From contig NZ_LMDK01000017.1 in NCBI RefSeq assembly GCF_001425055.1, positions 547,871 to 611,870 of the forward strand: a stretch of DNA of 64,000 nt, read 5' to 3'. A model generated the notes under the pieces. It saw nothing but the letters and a program-made list of their open reading frames with translations. It had not been told where the DNA came from and ran no database searches. Within the stretch, counting starts at the first letter, position 1; every line of letters starts with the position of its first letter. Below are positions 43,074 to 50,960 of the stretch, piece by piece. A program made the translations under genes and the position numbers. Origin of the DNA: Pelomonas sp. Root1237 (GTDB lineage Bacteria; Pseudomonadota; Gammaproteobacteria; Burkholderiales; Burkholderiaceae_C).

Positions 43074-44404
43074 CGCTGAGCCTGGACGTCGAGGTCGGGA
43101 CCGACACGCTGCGCCGCAGCCTGCAGCGCACCCGCACGGTCGCCACGCTGGGCCGTGTCGTGCAGGCGGGCGGCACGCTGATGCGCGCCACCGGCGTGCA
43201 GGCCCGCGTCGGCCAGAGCTGCCGCGTCTTCGATCCCTCACGCCCGCAGGACGAGGGCCTGCTGGCCGAGGTCATCGGCTTCCAGGGCCACGAGGCCATG
43301 CTCGCGCCACTGGGCTCGCTGCAGGGGCTGCCGGTCGGCGCCGCCGTGGAGGTGCTGCACGAAGCCGCGCAGCTGCCCAGCGGCCCGGGGCTGCTGGGTC
43401 GCGTCATCGACGCCTTTGGCCAGCCATTGGACGGCGGGCCCCCTCTGGACCTGCTGCCACGTGTGCCCCTGTACCGCGACGCACCCTCGCCGCTGCAGCG
43501 CCGCCCGGTGCATGAGCCGCTGGTGTGCGGCGTGCGCGCCATCGATGCGCTGCTGACGGTTGGCGAAGGCCAGCGCGTGGGCATCTTCGCGATGGCCGGC
43601 GGCGGCAAATCGACGCTGCTGGGCATGCTGGCGCGCAGCACACGGGCCGAGGTCAACGTCATCGGCATGATCGGCGAACGCGGCCGCGAGGTGCGCGAGT
43701 TCCTGGAGGACAGCCTCGGCCCCGAGGGCCTGGCGCGCTCGGTCGTCGTCGTCTCCACCTCGGACCGACCGGCACTCGAACGTGTGCGCGCCGCCTATGC
43801 GGCCACGGCGATTGCCGAAGGCTTTCGCGCCCAGGGCTCACGCGTCGTGCTGATGATGGACTCGGTGACCCGCTTCGCGCGCGGCCTGCGCGAGATCGGG
43901 CTGGCCGCCAACGAGCCGGCCGTGCGGCGCGGCTATCCGCCCTCGGTGTTTGCCGAGCTGCCGCGGCTGTTCGAGCGCGCCGGCAACGACTCCCACGGCA
44001 CCATCACCGCGTTCTACACGGTGCTGGCCGAAGACGAGGACGGCAACGACCCGGTCGCTGAAGAGGTGCGCTCCATCCTCGACGGCCATCTGGTGCTGTC
44101 GCGTGCGCTGGCCCAGGCTCAGCATTACCCGGCCATCGACGTGCTGGCCAGCGCCAGCCGCGTCTTCACCCGCGTGACCCAGCCCGAGCAGCAGCGCGAC
44201 GCCGCCCATCTGCGTGCGCTGATGGCGCGGCACAAGGAGGTCGAGTTCCTGCTGCGGGTGGGCGAATACCAGGCCGGCAGCGACCCGCTGGCCGACCAGG
44301 CCATCGAGCGCATGCCGCAGATCAAGGCCCTGCTGCAGCAGGCCACGCACGAACCCAGCGACTGGGACGGCTGCCTGCAGCATCTGCGGGAGATCGTGTC
44401 GTGA
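43070..44404 (+). CDS. sctN: T3SS ATPase SctN
   Basis: The 444-residue ATPase unfolds substrates and strips chaperones at the gate. It has a beta-barrel N-terminus (about 1-90), the nucleotide domain with P-loop AMAGGGKST (K180), the MIGERGREVREFLED motif, Walker B VVLMMDSVTR and a C-terminal helical domain. The P-loop has AGGGKS where many homologs have SGVGKS. ATG 43070 overlaps sctL and gives the expected length. Confidence 0.97.
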   Translation: MTLSLDVEVGTDTLRRSLQRTRTVATLGRVVQAGGTLMRATGVQARVGQSCRVFDPSRPQDEGLLAEVIGFQGHEAMLAPLGSLQGLPVGAAVEVLHEAAQLPSGPGLLGRVIDAFGQPLDGGPPLDLLPRVPLYRDAPSPLQRRPVHEPLVCGVRAIDALLTVGEGQRVGIFAMAGGGKSTLLGMLARSTRAEVNVIGMIGERGREVREFLEDSLGPEGLARSVVVVSTSDRPALERVRAAYAATAIAEGFRAQGSRVVLMMDSVTRFARGLREIGLAANEPAVRRGYPPSVFAELPRLFERAGNDSHGTITAFYTVLAEDEDGNDPVAEEVRSILDGHLVLSRALAQAQHYPAIDVLASASRVFTRVTQPEQQRDAAHLRALMARHKEVEFLLRVGEYQAGSDPLADQAIERMPQIKALLQQATHEPSDWDGCLQHLREIVS

Positions 44405-44874
44405 ACCAGCTTTCCGACATCGAGGCACGCCAATGGCTGCGCCTGCGCCAGCTGCGCGTGCAGCGGGCACGCCTGGCGCTGGCGCAGGCACAGGCCGAAG
44501 AGCGCCAGGCCGTCGCCGCGGTCGAGGACCGCGAGGCCCGCATCGAGCAGGGCCGCAGGCTGATCGTCGAGCTGGCGTTTCACTGGGGCGGCGCCGGCAG
44601 TGCCGACATGCCGCGCTGGGTGCACCAGGTGCAGGCCCACGGCGAGGCGTTGGCCGAGCGGCTGGAGCGCGATGAATACGCCTTGCTCGACGAGCGCGAG
44701 ACGCTGGGACAAGCCCAGGCGGAAGTGCAACGACGCCGTGCCGAGCTCGCCCGTGCCCAGGCCCGCGAGGACGCCGTGGACGCGACGCTGAAGGACCAGC
44801 GCCGCCAGGCCAGCCAAGCCCGCGAGCAGCAGGCCGAGCTGGAAACCGAAGACGCCTGCCGGACGCTGCATTGA
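44401..44874 (+). CDS. sctO: T3SS ATPase stalk SctO
   Basis: The 157-residue protein is almost all charged coiled coil (RQLRVQRARLALAQAQAEER and RRRAELARAQAREDAVD), the form of SctO (YscO/FliJ), which inserts into the SctN ring and helps couple the proton gradient. It starts at GTG 44401, overlapping the sctN stop. Sequence likeness is weak, as is usual for SctO, but order N-O is standard. Confidence 0.8.
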   Translation: MNQLSDIEARQWLRLRQLRVQRARLALAQAQAEERQAVAAVEDREARIEQGRRLIVELAFHWGGAGSADMPRWVHQVQAHGEALAERLERDEYALLDERETLGQAQAEVQRRRAELARAQAREDAVDATLKDQRRQASQAREQQAELETEDACRTLH

Positions 44875-44875
44875 C

Positions 44876-45457
44876 ATGAAGCTGCTGCCCATCCTGCTGC
44901 CCCTGGTCGCGATGCCGCTGCGCGCGCGATCCGCCATGGCGACGCCGGAGGCCCTGCCACCTCAGGACTCCCACCGCGACGCCGGCGATGAGCCCGACTG
45001 GCGCAACGCCTACCTGCGCCTGCGTGAGCAGGACCCGTCCGAGCCCGAGCCCGTGCTGCCCATCGCGCCGGCGATGGCGCGAACCCCACGCGATCAGGCA
45101 CCCGAGATGACGGAGATCCGCAGCGTGTCGGCCACGCCCACCACGGAACGTCTCGAAGCGATGCGGCAACTCGGCGAAGCCGCCCCGTCGGCGAATCCGC
45201 AGGCGCGTGCCTGGCAAGTCGAGTTGCCCGCGGTGGCCGGCCCGGCCTGGCAGCTGCGCGTCGAGCAAGCCCAGCCGCTGGCGCCATTGAACCTGGAGCT
45301 GCGCGTGCCGCAAGTCGCCCAGGCCCAGGCCCGGCAGCAATTGAGCGACCTGGACAAGCGACTGCGCGATGCCGGGCATGATGTGCTGAGGTCGCGCCTG
45401 CGCGACGGCGCACGAACGGACAAGCGGCGCCGGCCTGCCGACGAGGTGGAATCATGA
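44876..45457 (+). CDS. T3SS SctP-like protein (hook-length/FliK C-domain type)
   Basis: The 193-residue protein lies 1 bp after sctO. Its N-terminal half is Pro/Glu/Arg-rich and probably disordered. The C-terminal part (about 110-180) resembles the FliK/SctP substrate-switch domain: WQLRVEQAQPLAPLNLELRV, then helices with QQLSDLDKRLRDAGHDVL. It may be the real SctP or one half of a split function with the next gene. The stop overlaps a mini-ORF (ATGA). Confidence 0.55.
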   Translation: MKLLPILLPLVAMPLRARSAMATPEALPPQDSHRDAGDEPDWRNAYLRLREQDPSEPEPVLPIAPAMARTPRDQAPEMTEIRSVSATPTTERLEAMRQLGEAAPSANPQARAWQVELPAVAGPAWQLRVEQAQPLAPLNLELRVPQVAQAQARQQLSDLDKRLRDAGHDVLRSRLRDGARTDKRRRPADEVES

Positions 45458-45534
45458 GCGCAGTGCCGGGCCGCCCCAAGCAAGCTCGCTCCCGCTTGGC
45501 GGGACAGGCCGAAGGCCGAAGGGTGCACCAATGA
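45454..45534 (+). repeat. Coupling repeat 1, a 26-codon mini-ORF
   Basis: ATG 45454 overlaps the previous stop as ATGA; the frame reads MSAVPGRPKQARSRLAGQAE and six further residues, and its stop (45532-45534) overlaps the next ATG as ATGA. The DNA holds the hairpin TCCCGCTTGGCGGGA. The same layout recurs at 46634-46708. It seems to hand ribosomes from gene to gene. Confidence 0.7.
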
Positions 45535-46637
45535 CCAGCATCACCGCCATCCAGGCCCTGTCACCGGCCGAGACCTGGGAGGCGTGGCAGGCCCTCATGC
45601 AGGCCGCGCTGGCTGAGGGCGAAGGGGGGAGCGGGATGGAAACCGGTCAGCCCCATCTGCAGCCGCAGCCGACGGAGGCAGCCCAGCCGCTGAGCGCGCT
45701 GAACCTGCCGGGCGAGGCCAGCCCGCTGCTGCAGGCCCCTCATGCGCATCACGCGCATCAGGTCCAGCGCGCCCATGAACCCCAACCCGCGACGGCCTCG
45801 GTGGCGCAGGCCTTGGCCGCTCCCGACGTACCGACGGTGGCTGTGATGCCCACGGCGCAGGCATCGCTCGACAAACCGGCCGCGTCGTCGCCGCCGCAGG
45901 CGCCTTCGCCCGGGTTGCTCGGCGATACACCGATGGCCGCCACACGGCTTGCCGATGCCGGGGCGACCGTGCTGCCGATGGCGCCGGTGCTGATGACGCC
46001 ACTGGCGCTGCAGAACGGCCCCGAGCTGCGCTGGCGCGCGCAGGATGCCGCCAGCTGGCGGCAGCTGTTCGACGACGCGGGCCGCGATGCACCGGACGAG
46101 GAGGAAGCACCGCCCCTGCCGCTGCCTGAAACTGCCGAGCCCGAGGCCATGCCGCCGTGGGCGCTGCTGCTGTTGGCCCGGCTGCGCGAGGCGACGCTCG
46201 CGCCCGCCGCCGCGGCGGCTTTGCGCCCGGCCCTGCAGGCCTGGCGTCTGGGCCTGCCGGTGCTGCTGGCCAGCCCAGCCGGGCTGGCCAGCCTGCAAGC
46301 CAGCCGCGATGCCACCACCTGGCAATGGCGGCGCTGGCCGGCGCGTTGGCGCGCGGCCCGTCCGGCCACGGCCGAGCGTTGGTGGACCGTTCGCCTGGCG
46401 CTGGGCCCCCAGGGCCGCCCGCGCACGCTGCGCGACCTGGCTGGAGGTGCGGTGCCCGCGCCGGGCCAGGTCAGCTGCGAGCTGCGCCTGGACGACGTCG
46501 CGCCCGGCATCGCCCAATGGACCGAGGTGCTGGTGCAGGCCCCCGCCAGCGCCAGCCTGCGAGCGCTGCTTGCCGCGCGGCCTTCGATCCCCTGGCTGTT
46601 GTGCAACCAGGCCCTGTGGCCTCGGGAAACGCCATGA
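45531..46637 (+). CDS. T3SS-cluster protein of unknown type, SctP candidate
   Basis: The 368-residue protein has a long Ala/Pro/His/Gln-rich N-terminal half with no fold evident and a folded C-terminal half (about 190-365) with WALLLLARLREATLAPAAAA, WWTVRLALGPQGRPRTL and CELRLDDVAPGIAQWTEVL. Length, low-complexity head and position between sctO and sctQ fit SctP (YscP/HpaP, needle-length control), but I see no clear switch domain. It is flanked by the two coupling repeats. Confidence 0.5.
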   Translation: MTSITAIQALSPAETWEAWQALMQAALAEGEGGSGMETGQPHLQPQPTEAAQPLSALNLPGEASPLLQAPHAHHAHQVQRAHEPQPATASVAQALAAPDVPTVAVMPTAQASLDKPAASSPPQAPSPGLLGDTPMAATRLADAGATVLPMAPVLMTPLALQNGPELRWRAQDAASWRQLFDDAGRDAPDEEEAPPLPLPETAEPEAMPPWALLLLARLREATLAPAAAAALRPALQAWRLGLPVLLASPAGLASLQASRDATTWQWRRWPARWRAARPATAERWWTVRLALGPQGRPRTLRDLAGGAVPAPGQVSCELRLDDVAPGIAQWTEVLVQAPASASLRALLAARPSIPWLLCNQALWPRETP

Positions 46638-46708
46638 GCGCCGCCCGGCCGTCCGAAGGCGCGCAGCTCCCGCTTGGCGGGACCGCGCGCAGCGCGAAGG
46701 GTGCCTCA
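46634..46708 (+). repeat. Coupling repeat 2, fused in frame to the kinase gene
   Basis: It starts ATGAGCGCCG over the previous stop (46635-46637), has the same TCCCGCTTGGCGGGA hairpin and ends GAAGGGTGCCTCA before GTG 46709. Unlike copy 1 it has no stop and runs in frame into the histidine kinase, adding 25 residues (MSAARPSEGAQLPLGGTARS and five more). Confidence 0.7.
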
Positions 46709-47770
46709 GTGCGCCGCGTCGACGCCGATCTGCTGCACGCCCTGGGCGAACTGGGCGAGGCCCTGGCCATCCTCGATGGCGACTTCCTCGTCGCGCTCAA
46801 CGCGCCCATGCAGGCTCTGCTGCCGGGCGAGATCGGCGGCCTGGCCGAGGACTGGGCCCAGCCGCTGCATGGCCTGGCCAGCGCACTCATGGCGCCGCTG
46901 GGCGCGCGCACACGCTGCGGCGTCAGCGGCGAATACGTGGCCCAGCGCGTGGCCCTGGACGCCCGCCATGTGCTGCTGCGCCTGGACGACGAACGCGAAC
47001 GCCTGCACCACCTGCAGCGCCAGCTCGACGACCGCGAGGGCCTGCTGTTCACATCGCGCTCGCTGACGGTCAGCGAGATGGGCAGCGTGCTGGCGCATGA
47101 GCTGAACCAGCCCATCGGCGCCACCGCCAACCTGTTGCGCGGCCTGAAGCTGCGCCTGGCCCGCCGCCATCCGGATGACACTGACGAGCTGGCCGCGCTG
47201 GACAAGGCGGTGCAGCAGGTTACTTATGCCAGCCAGATCATCGGCCGAGTGCGCGAGTACACGCAGTCGCGCCAACCCAAGACCGAGAGGCTGGACCTCG
47301 TCGAGCTCGTGCACCAAAGCCTGGGCCTGCTCGACTGGGACCTGCAGCGCGAGGCCGTGCGCCTGGTGCTGCGTCTGCCGATGCAGCCCGTGCCGGTGCA
47401 AGGCGACGCCGTCATGTTGCAGCAGGTGCTGATCAACCTGCTGCGCAATGCGCTGGACGCGCTGCGCCTGGACCGGCCAGCCGAGCCGCTGATCGACATC
47501 GAGCTGGTCGTCGACGGTGCCCGCGCCGAGCTGCGCGTGGCCGACAACGGCCCCGGCATCACGCCGCAGACTGAAGCCCGGCTGTTCGTGCCCTTCAGCT
47601 CCACCAAGCCCAACGGCATGGGCCTGGGGCTGTCCATCTGCCGCTCGCTGATCGAGATGCACCAGGGCCGGCTCTGGTTCACGCGCCGCGACGCCGGCGG
47701 CTGCTGCTTTCACTTCGCTCTGCCGGTGACGGCGGCGGCGACCCCACCCACTCAGGAGAGGACGACATGA
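46634..47770 (+). CDS. Soluble PAS-type sensor histidine kinase in the T3SS operon
   Basis: The 378-residue kinase has no membrane segment. After the repeat-coded head comes a PAS-like domain (about 30-125) with LGEALAILDGDFLVALN, then the phospho-accepting helix with H155 in AHELNQPIG, and the ATPase domain with NLLRNALDA, DNGPGI and GMGLGLS. The HELNQP form is that of FixL/NtrB-like kinases. If translation starts at GTG 46709 it lacks the repeat peptide. The partner regulator overlaps by 4 bp. It probably times T3SS expression by an internal signal. Confidence 0.9.
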   Translation: MSAARPSEGAQLPLGGTARSAKGASVRRVDADLLHALGELGEALAILDGDFLVALNAPMQALLPGEIGGLAEDWAQPLHGLASALMAPLGARTRCGVSGEYVAQRVALDARHVLLRLDDERERLHHLQRQLDDREGLLFTSRSLTVSEMGSVLAHELNQPIGATANLLRGLKLRLARRHPDDTDELAALDKAVQQVTYASQIIGRVREYTQSRQPKTERLDLVELVHQSLGLLDWDLQREAVRLVLRLPMQPVPVQGDAVMLQQVLINLLRNALDALRLDRPAEPLIDIELVVDGARAELRVADNGPGITPQTEARLFVPFSSTKPNGMGLGLSICRSLIEMHQGRLWFTRRDAGGCCFHFALPVTAAATPPTQERTT

Positions 47771-48408
47771 CCCCTCGGCAAATCTACGTGGTGGATGACA
47801 ACCACGAGTTCCGCGACTCGCTGCGTTTCTGGCTCGAAGGCTTCGGCTGCCAGGTGCGCGACTGGGGCGACCCGCGCGATGCGCTGCAGTCCCTGGCCCG
47901 CGTGGCCGTGGGCACGACCTGGCCCGAGTCCACTTGCCTGATGCTGGACGTGCGCATGCCCGAGCTGTCGGGGCTGGACCTGCACGACGCATTGCGCGAG
48001 CGCGGCATCCACCTGCCCGTCATCTACATGAGCGGCCATGCCGACGTGCCGCTGGCCGTGGCCGCGATGCAAAAGCGCGGTGCCGTCTCGCTGCTGGAGA
48101 AGCCGCTGGACGACGTGGCGCTGAGTGCGGCCCTGGACCGCGCCTTTGCGCCGACGGATGTGGACAGCGGCATCGACACCGAAGTGGAAGGCTCGCGCGA
48201 GGAGTTCGGGCGCCGCTCTCAGACGCTGTCGCCGCGCGAGCGCCAGGTGCTGTCCCTCGTCGTCAAGGGCCTGATGAACAAGAACATCGCCGACGAGATC
48301 AAGCTGTCGCTGAAGAGCGTGGAGCTGTACCGCTCGCGCGGCATGCGCAAGATGAAGGCGCGTTCGGTCACCGAGCTGACCCGCATCATGGTGAGTCGCC
48401 GGGCATGA
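47767..48408 (+). CDS. FixJ/NarL-type response regulator in the T3SS operon
   Basis: The 213-residue regulator has a receiver domain (about 1-125; acidic pair D10-D11, phospho-acceptor D61 in LMLDVRMPELSG, K in LEKPLDD) and a LuxR-type helix-turn-helix (about 145-205, LSPRERQVLSLVVKGLMNKN). It pairs with the kinase just upstream. FixJ-type outputs bind promoters, so it is a candidate for the factor that reads the repeated motifs near T3SS genes. Confidence 0.92.
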   Translation: MTPRQIYVVDDNHEFRDSLRFWLEGFGCQVRDWGDPRDALQSLARVAVGTTWPESTCLMLDVRMPELSGLDLHDALRERGIHLPVIYMSGHADVPLAVAAMQKRGAVSLLEKPLDDVALSAALDRAFAPTDVDSGIDTEVEGSREEFGRRSQTLSPRERQVLSLVVKGLMNKNIADEIKLSLKSVELYRSRGMRKMKARSVTELTRIMVSRRA

Positions 48409-49082
48409 GCTTCATTCCCCAAGCACTGACGCAGGCGTCGAGCTGGCACTACCTGTGCGGCCAGGCGCGGCTGTGCATCGGCGCCGATGATTTCGAGACG
48501 GGCGATCTGGTGTCCTGCGCCGCAGAGGCTGCCGTCGTGCTGGATCTGGCGGGCGAACTGCTGGACGCCCTGGCGGCCGCGGGCCTCGTGTCTGCCGCGG
48601 ATTGGCAATGGGTGGCGCAGTCGGGCGCCATCAGCGTGAGCGGCGCCCAGGCCAGCTGGCGGGGCGCCGAGGTGCAGGCGCAGCTGTCGCTGCCCTGGAC
48701 GACGTTGCGCGCGCTGGGCGAAGCACCCGAAGTGCCGGGCCTGCAATGGCATGCGACTGCGGCCGAATGCGTGCTGGCGCAGTGGCGGCTGGGCGACGAG
48801 GAACTGGCCGCGCTGGAGCTGGGCGGACTGCTGTTGCTGGAAGCGCCGGCCTCTCGCCAGCTGCGCGCACGGGCTGAGCCCACAGGTGAAGCGCCGTGGC
48901 AGCTGGTGGCGCGCTGGGAACAGCCACTGCCGCTGGAGGTCGTGATGGGCTGGAACGGGCCGCCGCCTGCGGCACCGATTCAATGCCAGCTCATCGATGC
49001 CACCCGCCCAGACGTGCCGCGTGCCCGTGGACGCCTCGTGCCGTGGGGCACGGGCCAGGCCTTGCGCATCGAGACGGTCTAG
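48405..49082 (+). CDS. sctQ: T3SS cytoplasmic ring protein SctQ
   Basis: The 225-residue protein starts with ATG 48405 inside the regulator stop. Its N-terminal half is poorly conserved; near the C-terminus it has a SpoA-like stretch (QCQLIDATRPDVPRARGRLV, then PWGTGQALRI). SctQ (YscQ/SpaO) forms the sorting pods. It is shorter than typical 300-350-residue members and appears to have one clear SpoA region. Position before sctR supports the call. Confidence 0.75.
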   Translation: MSFIPQALTQASSWHYLCGQARLCIGADDFETGDLVSCAAEAAVVLDLAGELLDALAAAGLVSAADWQWVAQSGAISVSGAQASWRGAEVQAQLSLPWTTLRALGEAPEVPGLQWHATAAECVLAQWRLGDEELAALELGGLLLLEAPASRQLRARAEPTGEAPWQLVARWEQPLPLEVVMGWNGPPPAAPIQCQLIDATRPDVPRARGRLVPWGTGQALRIETV

Positions 49083-49085
49083 CCG

Positions 49086-49751
49086 ATGGACCTGAGCACT
49101 TTCACGCCGGCCTCGGCCCTCATCACCGTCATCCTGCTGGCGCTCGCGCCCTTCGTGGCGGTGATGATCACGTCCTTCACCAAGCTCGTCGTCGTGCTGA
49201 GCCTGCTACGCAATGCCATGGGCCTGCAGCAGGTGCCGCCCAATGTCGTCATGAACGGCCTGGCCCTGGTGCTGAGCATCTACGTCATGTACCCGGTGGG
49301 CTTGGAGATGCAGGAAAGCCTGAGCGCCATGCCGGCCACCAAGGCCGGCTCGGCGTCGACCAGCCAGATGGTGGCCGCGGCCAACGTTGCCAAGGAGCCG
49401 CTGCGCGAGTTCCTGATCAAGCACAGCCGGCCGCTGGAGCGTGCCTTCTTCCTGAAGACCGCGCAGCGCAGCCTCAAGCCCGAGCAGGCCCAGGCCTTGA
49501 GCGAGCGCGACTTCCTCGTCATCGTGCCGGCCTTCACGGTCAGCGAGCTGACGGTGGCCTTCGAGATCGGCTTCCTGATCTTCCTGCCCTTCCTCGTCAT
49601 CGACCTCGTCATCTCCAACATCCTGATGGCCATGGGCATGCAGATGCTGTCGCCCACCACGGTGTCGCTGCCCTTCAAGCTGCTGCTGTTCGTGTTGATC
49701 GACGGCTGGGTCAAGTTGACGCACGGCCTCGTCTTGACGTACCAGACATGA
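49086..49751 (+). CDS. sctR: T3SS export gate protein SctR
   Basis: The 221-residue SctR (YscR/FliP) has four membrane segments and the family motifs MITSFTKLVVVLSLLRNAMG and VVMNGLALVLSIYV near the start, then FLIFLPFLVIDLVISNILMA and a C-terminal LPFKLLLFVLIDGW. Five copies with SctS and SctT build the entry pore. It starts 3 bp after sctQ and overlaps sctS. Confidence 0.97.
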   Translation: MDLSTFTPASALITVILLALAPFVAVMITSFTKLVVVLSLLRNAMGLQQVPPNVVMNGLALVLSIYVMYPVGLEMQESLSAMPATKAGSASTSQMVAAANVAKEPLREFLIKHSRPLERAFFLKTAQRSLKPEQAQALSERDFLVIVPAFTVSELTVAFEIGFLIFLPFLVIDLVISNILMAMGMQMLSPTTVSLPFKLLLFVLIDGWVKLTHGLVLTYQT

Positions 49752-50023
49752 ACAGCGAAGTCATCCAACTCACCCAGCAGGCGCTGTGGCTGGTGCTGCT
49801 GTTGTCGGCGCCGCCCATCCTGGTGGCGGCCATCGTCGGGCTGCTGATCGCCTTCATCCAGGCGGCCACGCAGCTGCAGGAGCAGACGGTGCAGTACGTG
49901 GCCAAGTTCTTCGCCATCGTCGTCACCATCTTCATCACCGCCTCGCTACTGGGCGGCAGCCTCTACCGGCTCGGCGACAAGGTGTTCAGCGAGTTCCCTG
50001 GCCTGGTCAAGATCAACCGCTGA
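49748..50023 (+). CDS. sctS: T3SS export gate protein SctS
   Basis: The 91-residue SctS (YscS/FliQ) has two membrane helices (about 12-36 and 50-74) with VLLLSAPPILVAAIVGLLIA and QLQEQTVQYVAKFFAIV, as expected. The ATG overlaps sctR (ATGA) and the stop overlaps the sctT ATG. Confidence 0.97.
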   Translation: MNSEVIQLTQQALWLVLLLSAPPILVAAIVGLLIAFIQAATQLQEQTVQYVAKFFAIVVTIFITASLLGGSLYRLGDKVFSEFPGLVKINR

Positions 50024-50808
50024 TGCTGGAGTTCTGGATCGGGCATCCCACCGATGCCGTCCTGCTACTGGGCCTGTCCACCATGCGGGTGGCGGTGGCC
50101 TTCCTGCTGGTGCCGCTGTTCACCCAGGACCTGATCCCGGCGCTGATCCGCAACTCGCTCTTCGTCGCCCTGGGTCTGCTGGGCCTGCTGGTGCAGGAGA
50201 TCAAGCCGCTGCAACTGAGCGGCTGGCAATGGACTCTGCTCTACGGCCGCGAGGCCATGCTGGGGGCCGCGCTGGGCTTTTTGTTTGCCGGGCTGATGTG
50301 GTCCTTCGAGATGGCCGGCCAGCTCATCGACACCAAGGTGGGTTCGTCGCAGGCCCAGGTGCTGGACCCGTTGTCCGGCCACCAGACCTCGCTGACCGGT
50401 GCCTTCCTGGCGCGCCTGGCAAGCTGGGTCTTCATGGCCTCGGGTGGCTTCATGCTGTTCGCCGCGCTGCTGCTGGACAGCTTCGCGCTGTGGCCCGTCC
50501 ATGGCAGCTGGCAGCTGCTGCCAGCGGGCATGCTGGCCTTCGAGGCGGAGTTCGGCCGCATGCTGCGCCTGGCCCTGATGGTCGCTGCACCGTCGCTCGT
50601 GCTGCTCTACATGGTGGACGGCGTGCTGGGCCTGATCAACCGCTATGCCCAGCAGCTCAATGTGTTCAGCCTGTCCATGTCCATCAAGGCCGTGGTGGGG
50701 CACCTGGTGCTGCTGCTGCAGCTGGGCAGCCTGGTGGCGCTGATGAACGACGAGCTGCTGGCCCGGCCCAGCGTGGTGACGGACCTGCTGAAGCGCCTGT
50801 TCGCCTGA
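50023..50808 (+). CDS. sctT: T3SS export gate protein SctT
   Basis: The 261-residue SctT (YscT/FliR) has six to seven membrane segments with TMRVAVAFLLVPLFTQDLIP, MLGAALGFLFAGLMWSFEMA and ALLLDSFALWP. It caps the SctR/SctS helix. It ends the core operon; a promoter-like region with the shared motif follows. Confidence 0.95.
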   Translation: MLEFWIGHPTDAVLLLGLSTMRVAVAFLLVPLFTQDLIPALIRNSLFVALGLLGLLVQEIKPLQLSGWQWTLLYGREAMLGAALGFLFAGLMWSFEMAGQLIDTKVGSSQAQVLDPLSGHQTSLTGAFLARLASWVFMASGGFMLFAALLLDSFALWPVHGSWQLLPAGMLAFEAEFGRMLRLALMVAAPSLVLLYMVDGVLGLINRYAQQLNVFSLSMSIKAVVGHLVLLLQLGSLVALMNDELLARPSVVTDLLKRLFA

Positions 50809-50811
50809 GGA

Positions 50812-50827
50812 TTGCGGCCAACCCTAG
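50812..50827 (+). promoter_or_regulatory. Shared motif, copy C (upstream of LysM-peptidase gene)
   Basis: TTGCGGCCAACCCTAG, identical over 16 bases to copy A, begins 3 bp after the sctT stop and about 134 bp before the LysM-peptidase start. Confidence 0.6.
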
Positions 50828-50960
50828 AGCGCGCCCGGCCGTACGTTCTGAAACAGCAGCGCCCGCAATTGCCCGGTCCGCGGCGCTGGTCTGAAATGGG
50901 CTGACCGACGCGATGCGCGATGCGCTCATCGCCCCATCAGGACAACGCCAAGGGCACCCC

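Noticed and set aside
33229..50808. The locus as a flagellar export cluster, because of FliO-like and FlhB/FliP-type genes
   Set aside because: A secretin, a needle subunit, SctJ lipoprotein and SctD are present, and no hook, filament or motor genes exist; it is an injectisome.
34447..50960. HrpL (GGAACC-N16-CCAC) or PIP-box (TTCGC-N15-TTCGC) promoters
   Set aside because: No convincing pair was found in the gaps read, and no HrpL or HrpX gene is in the window.
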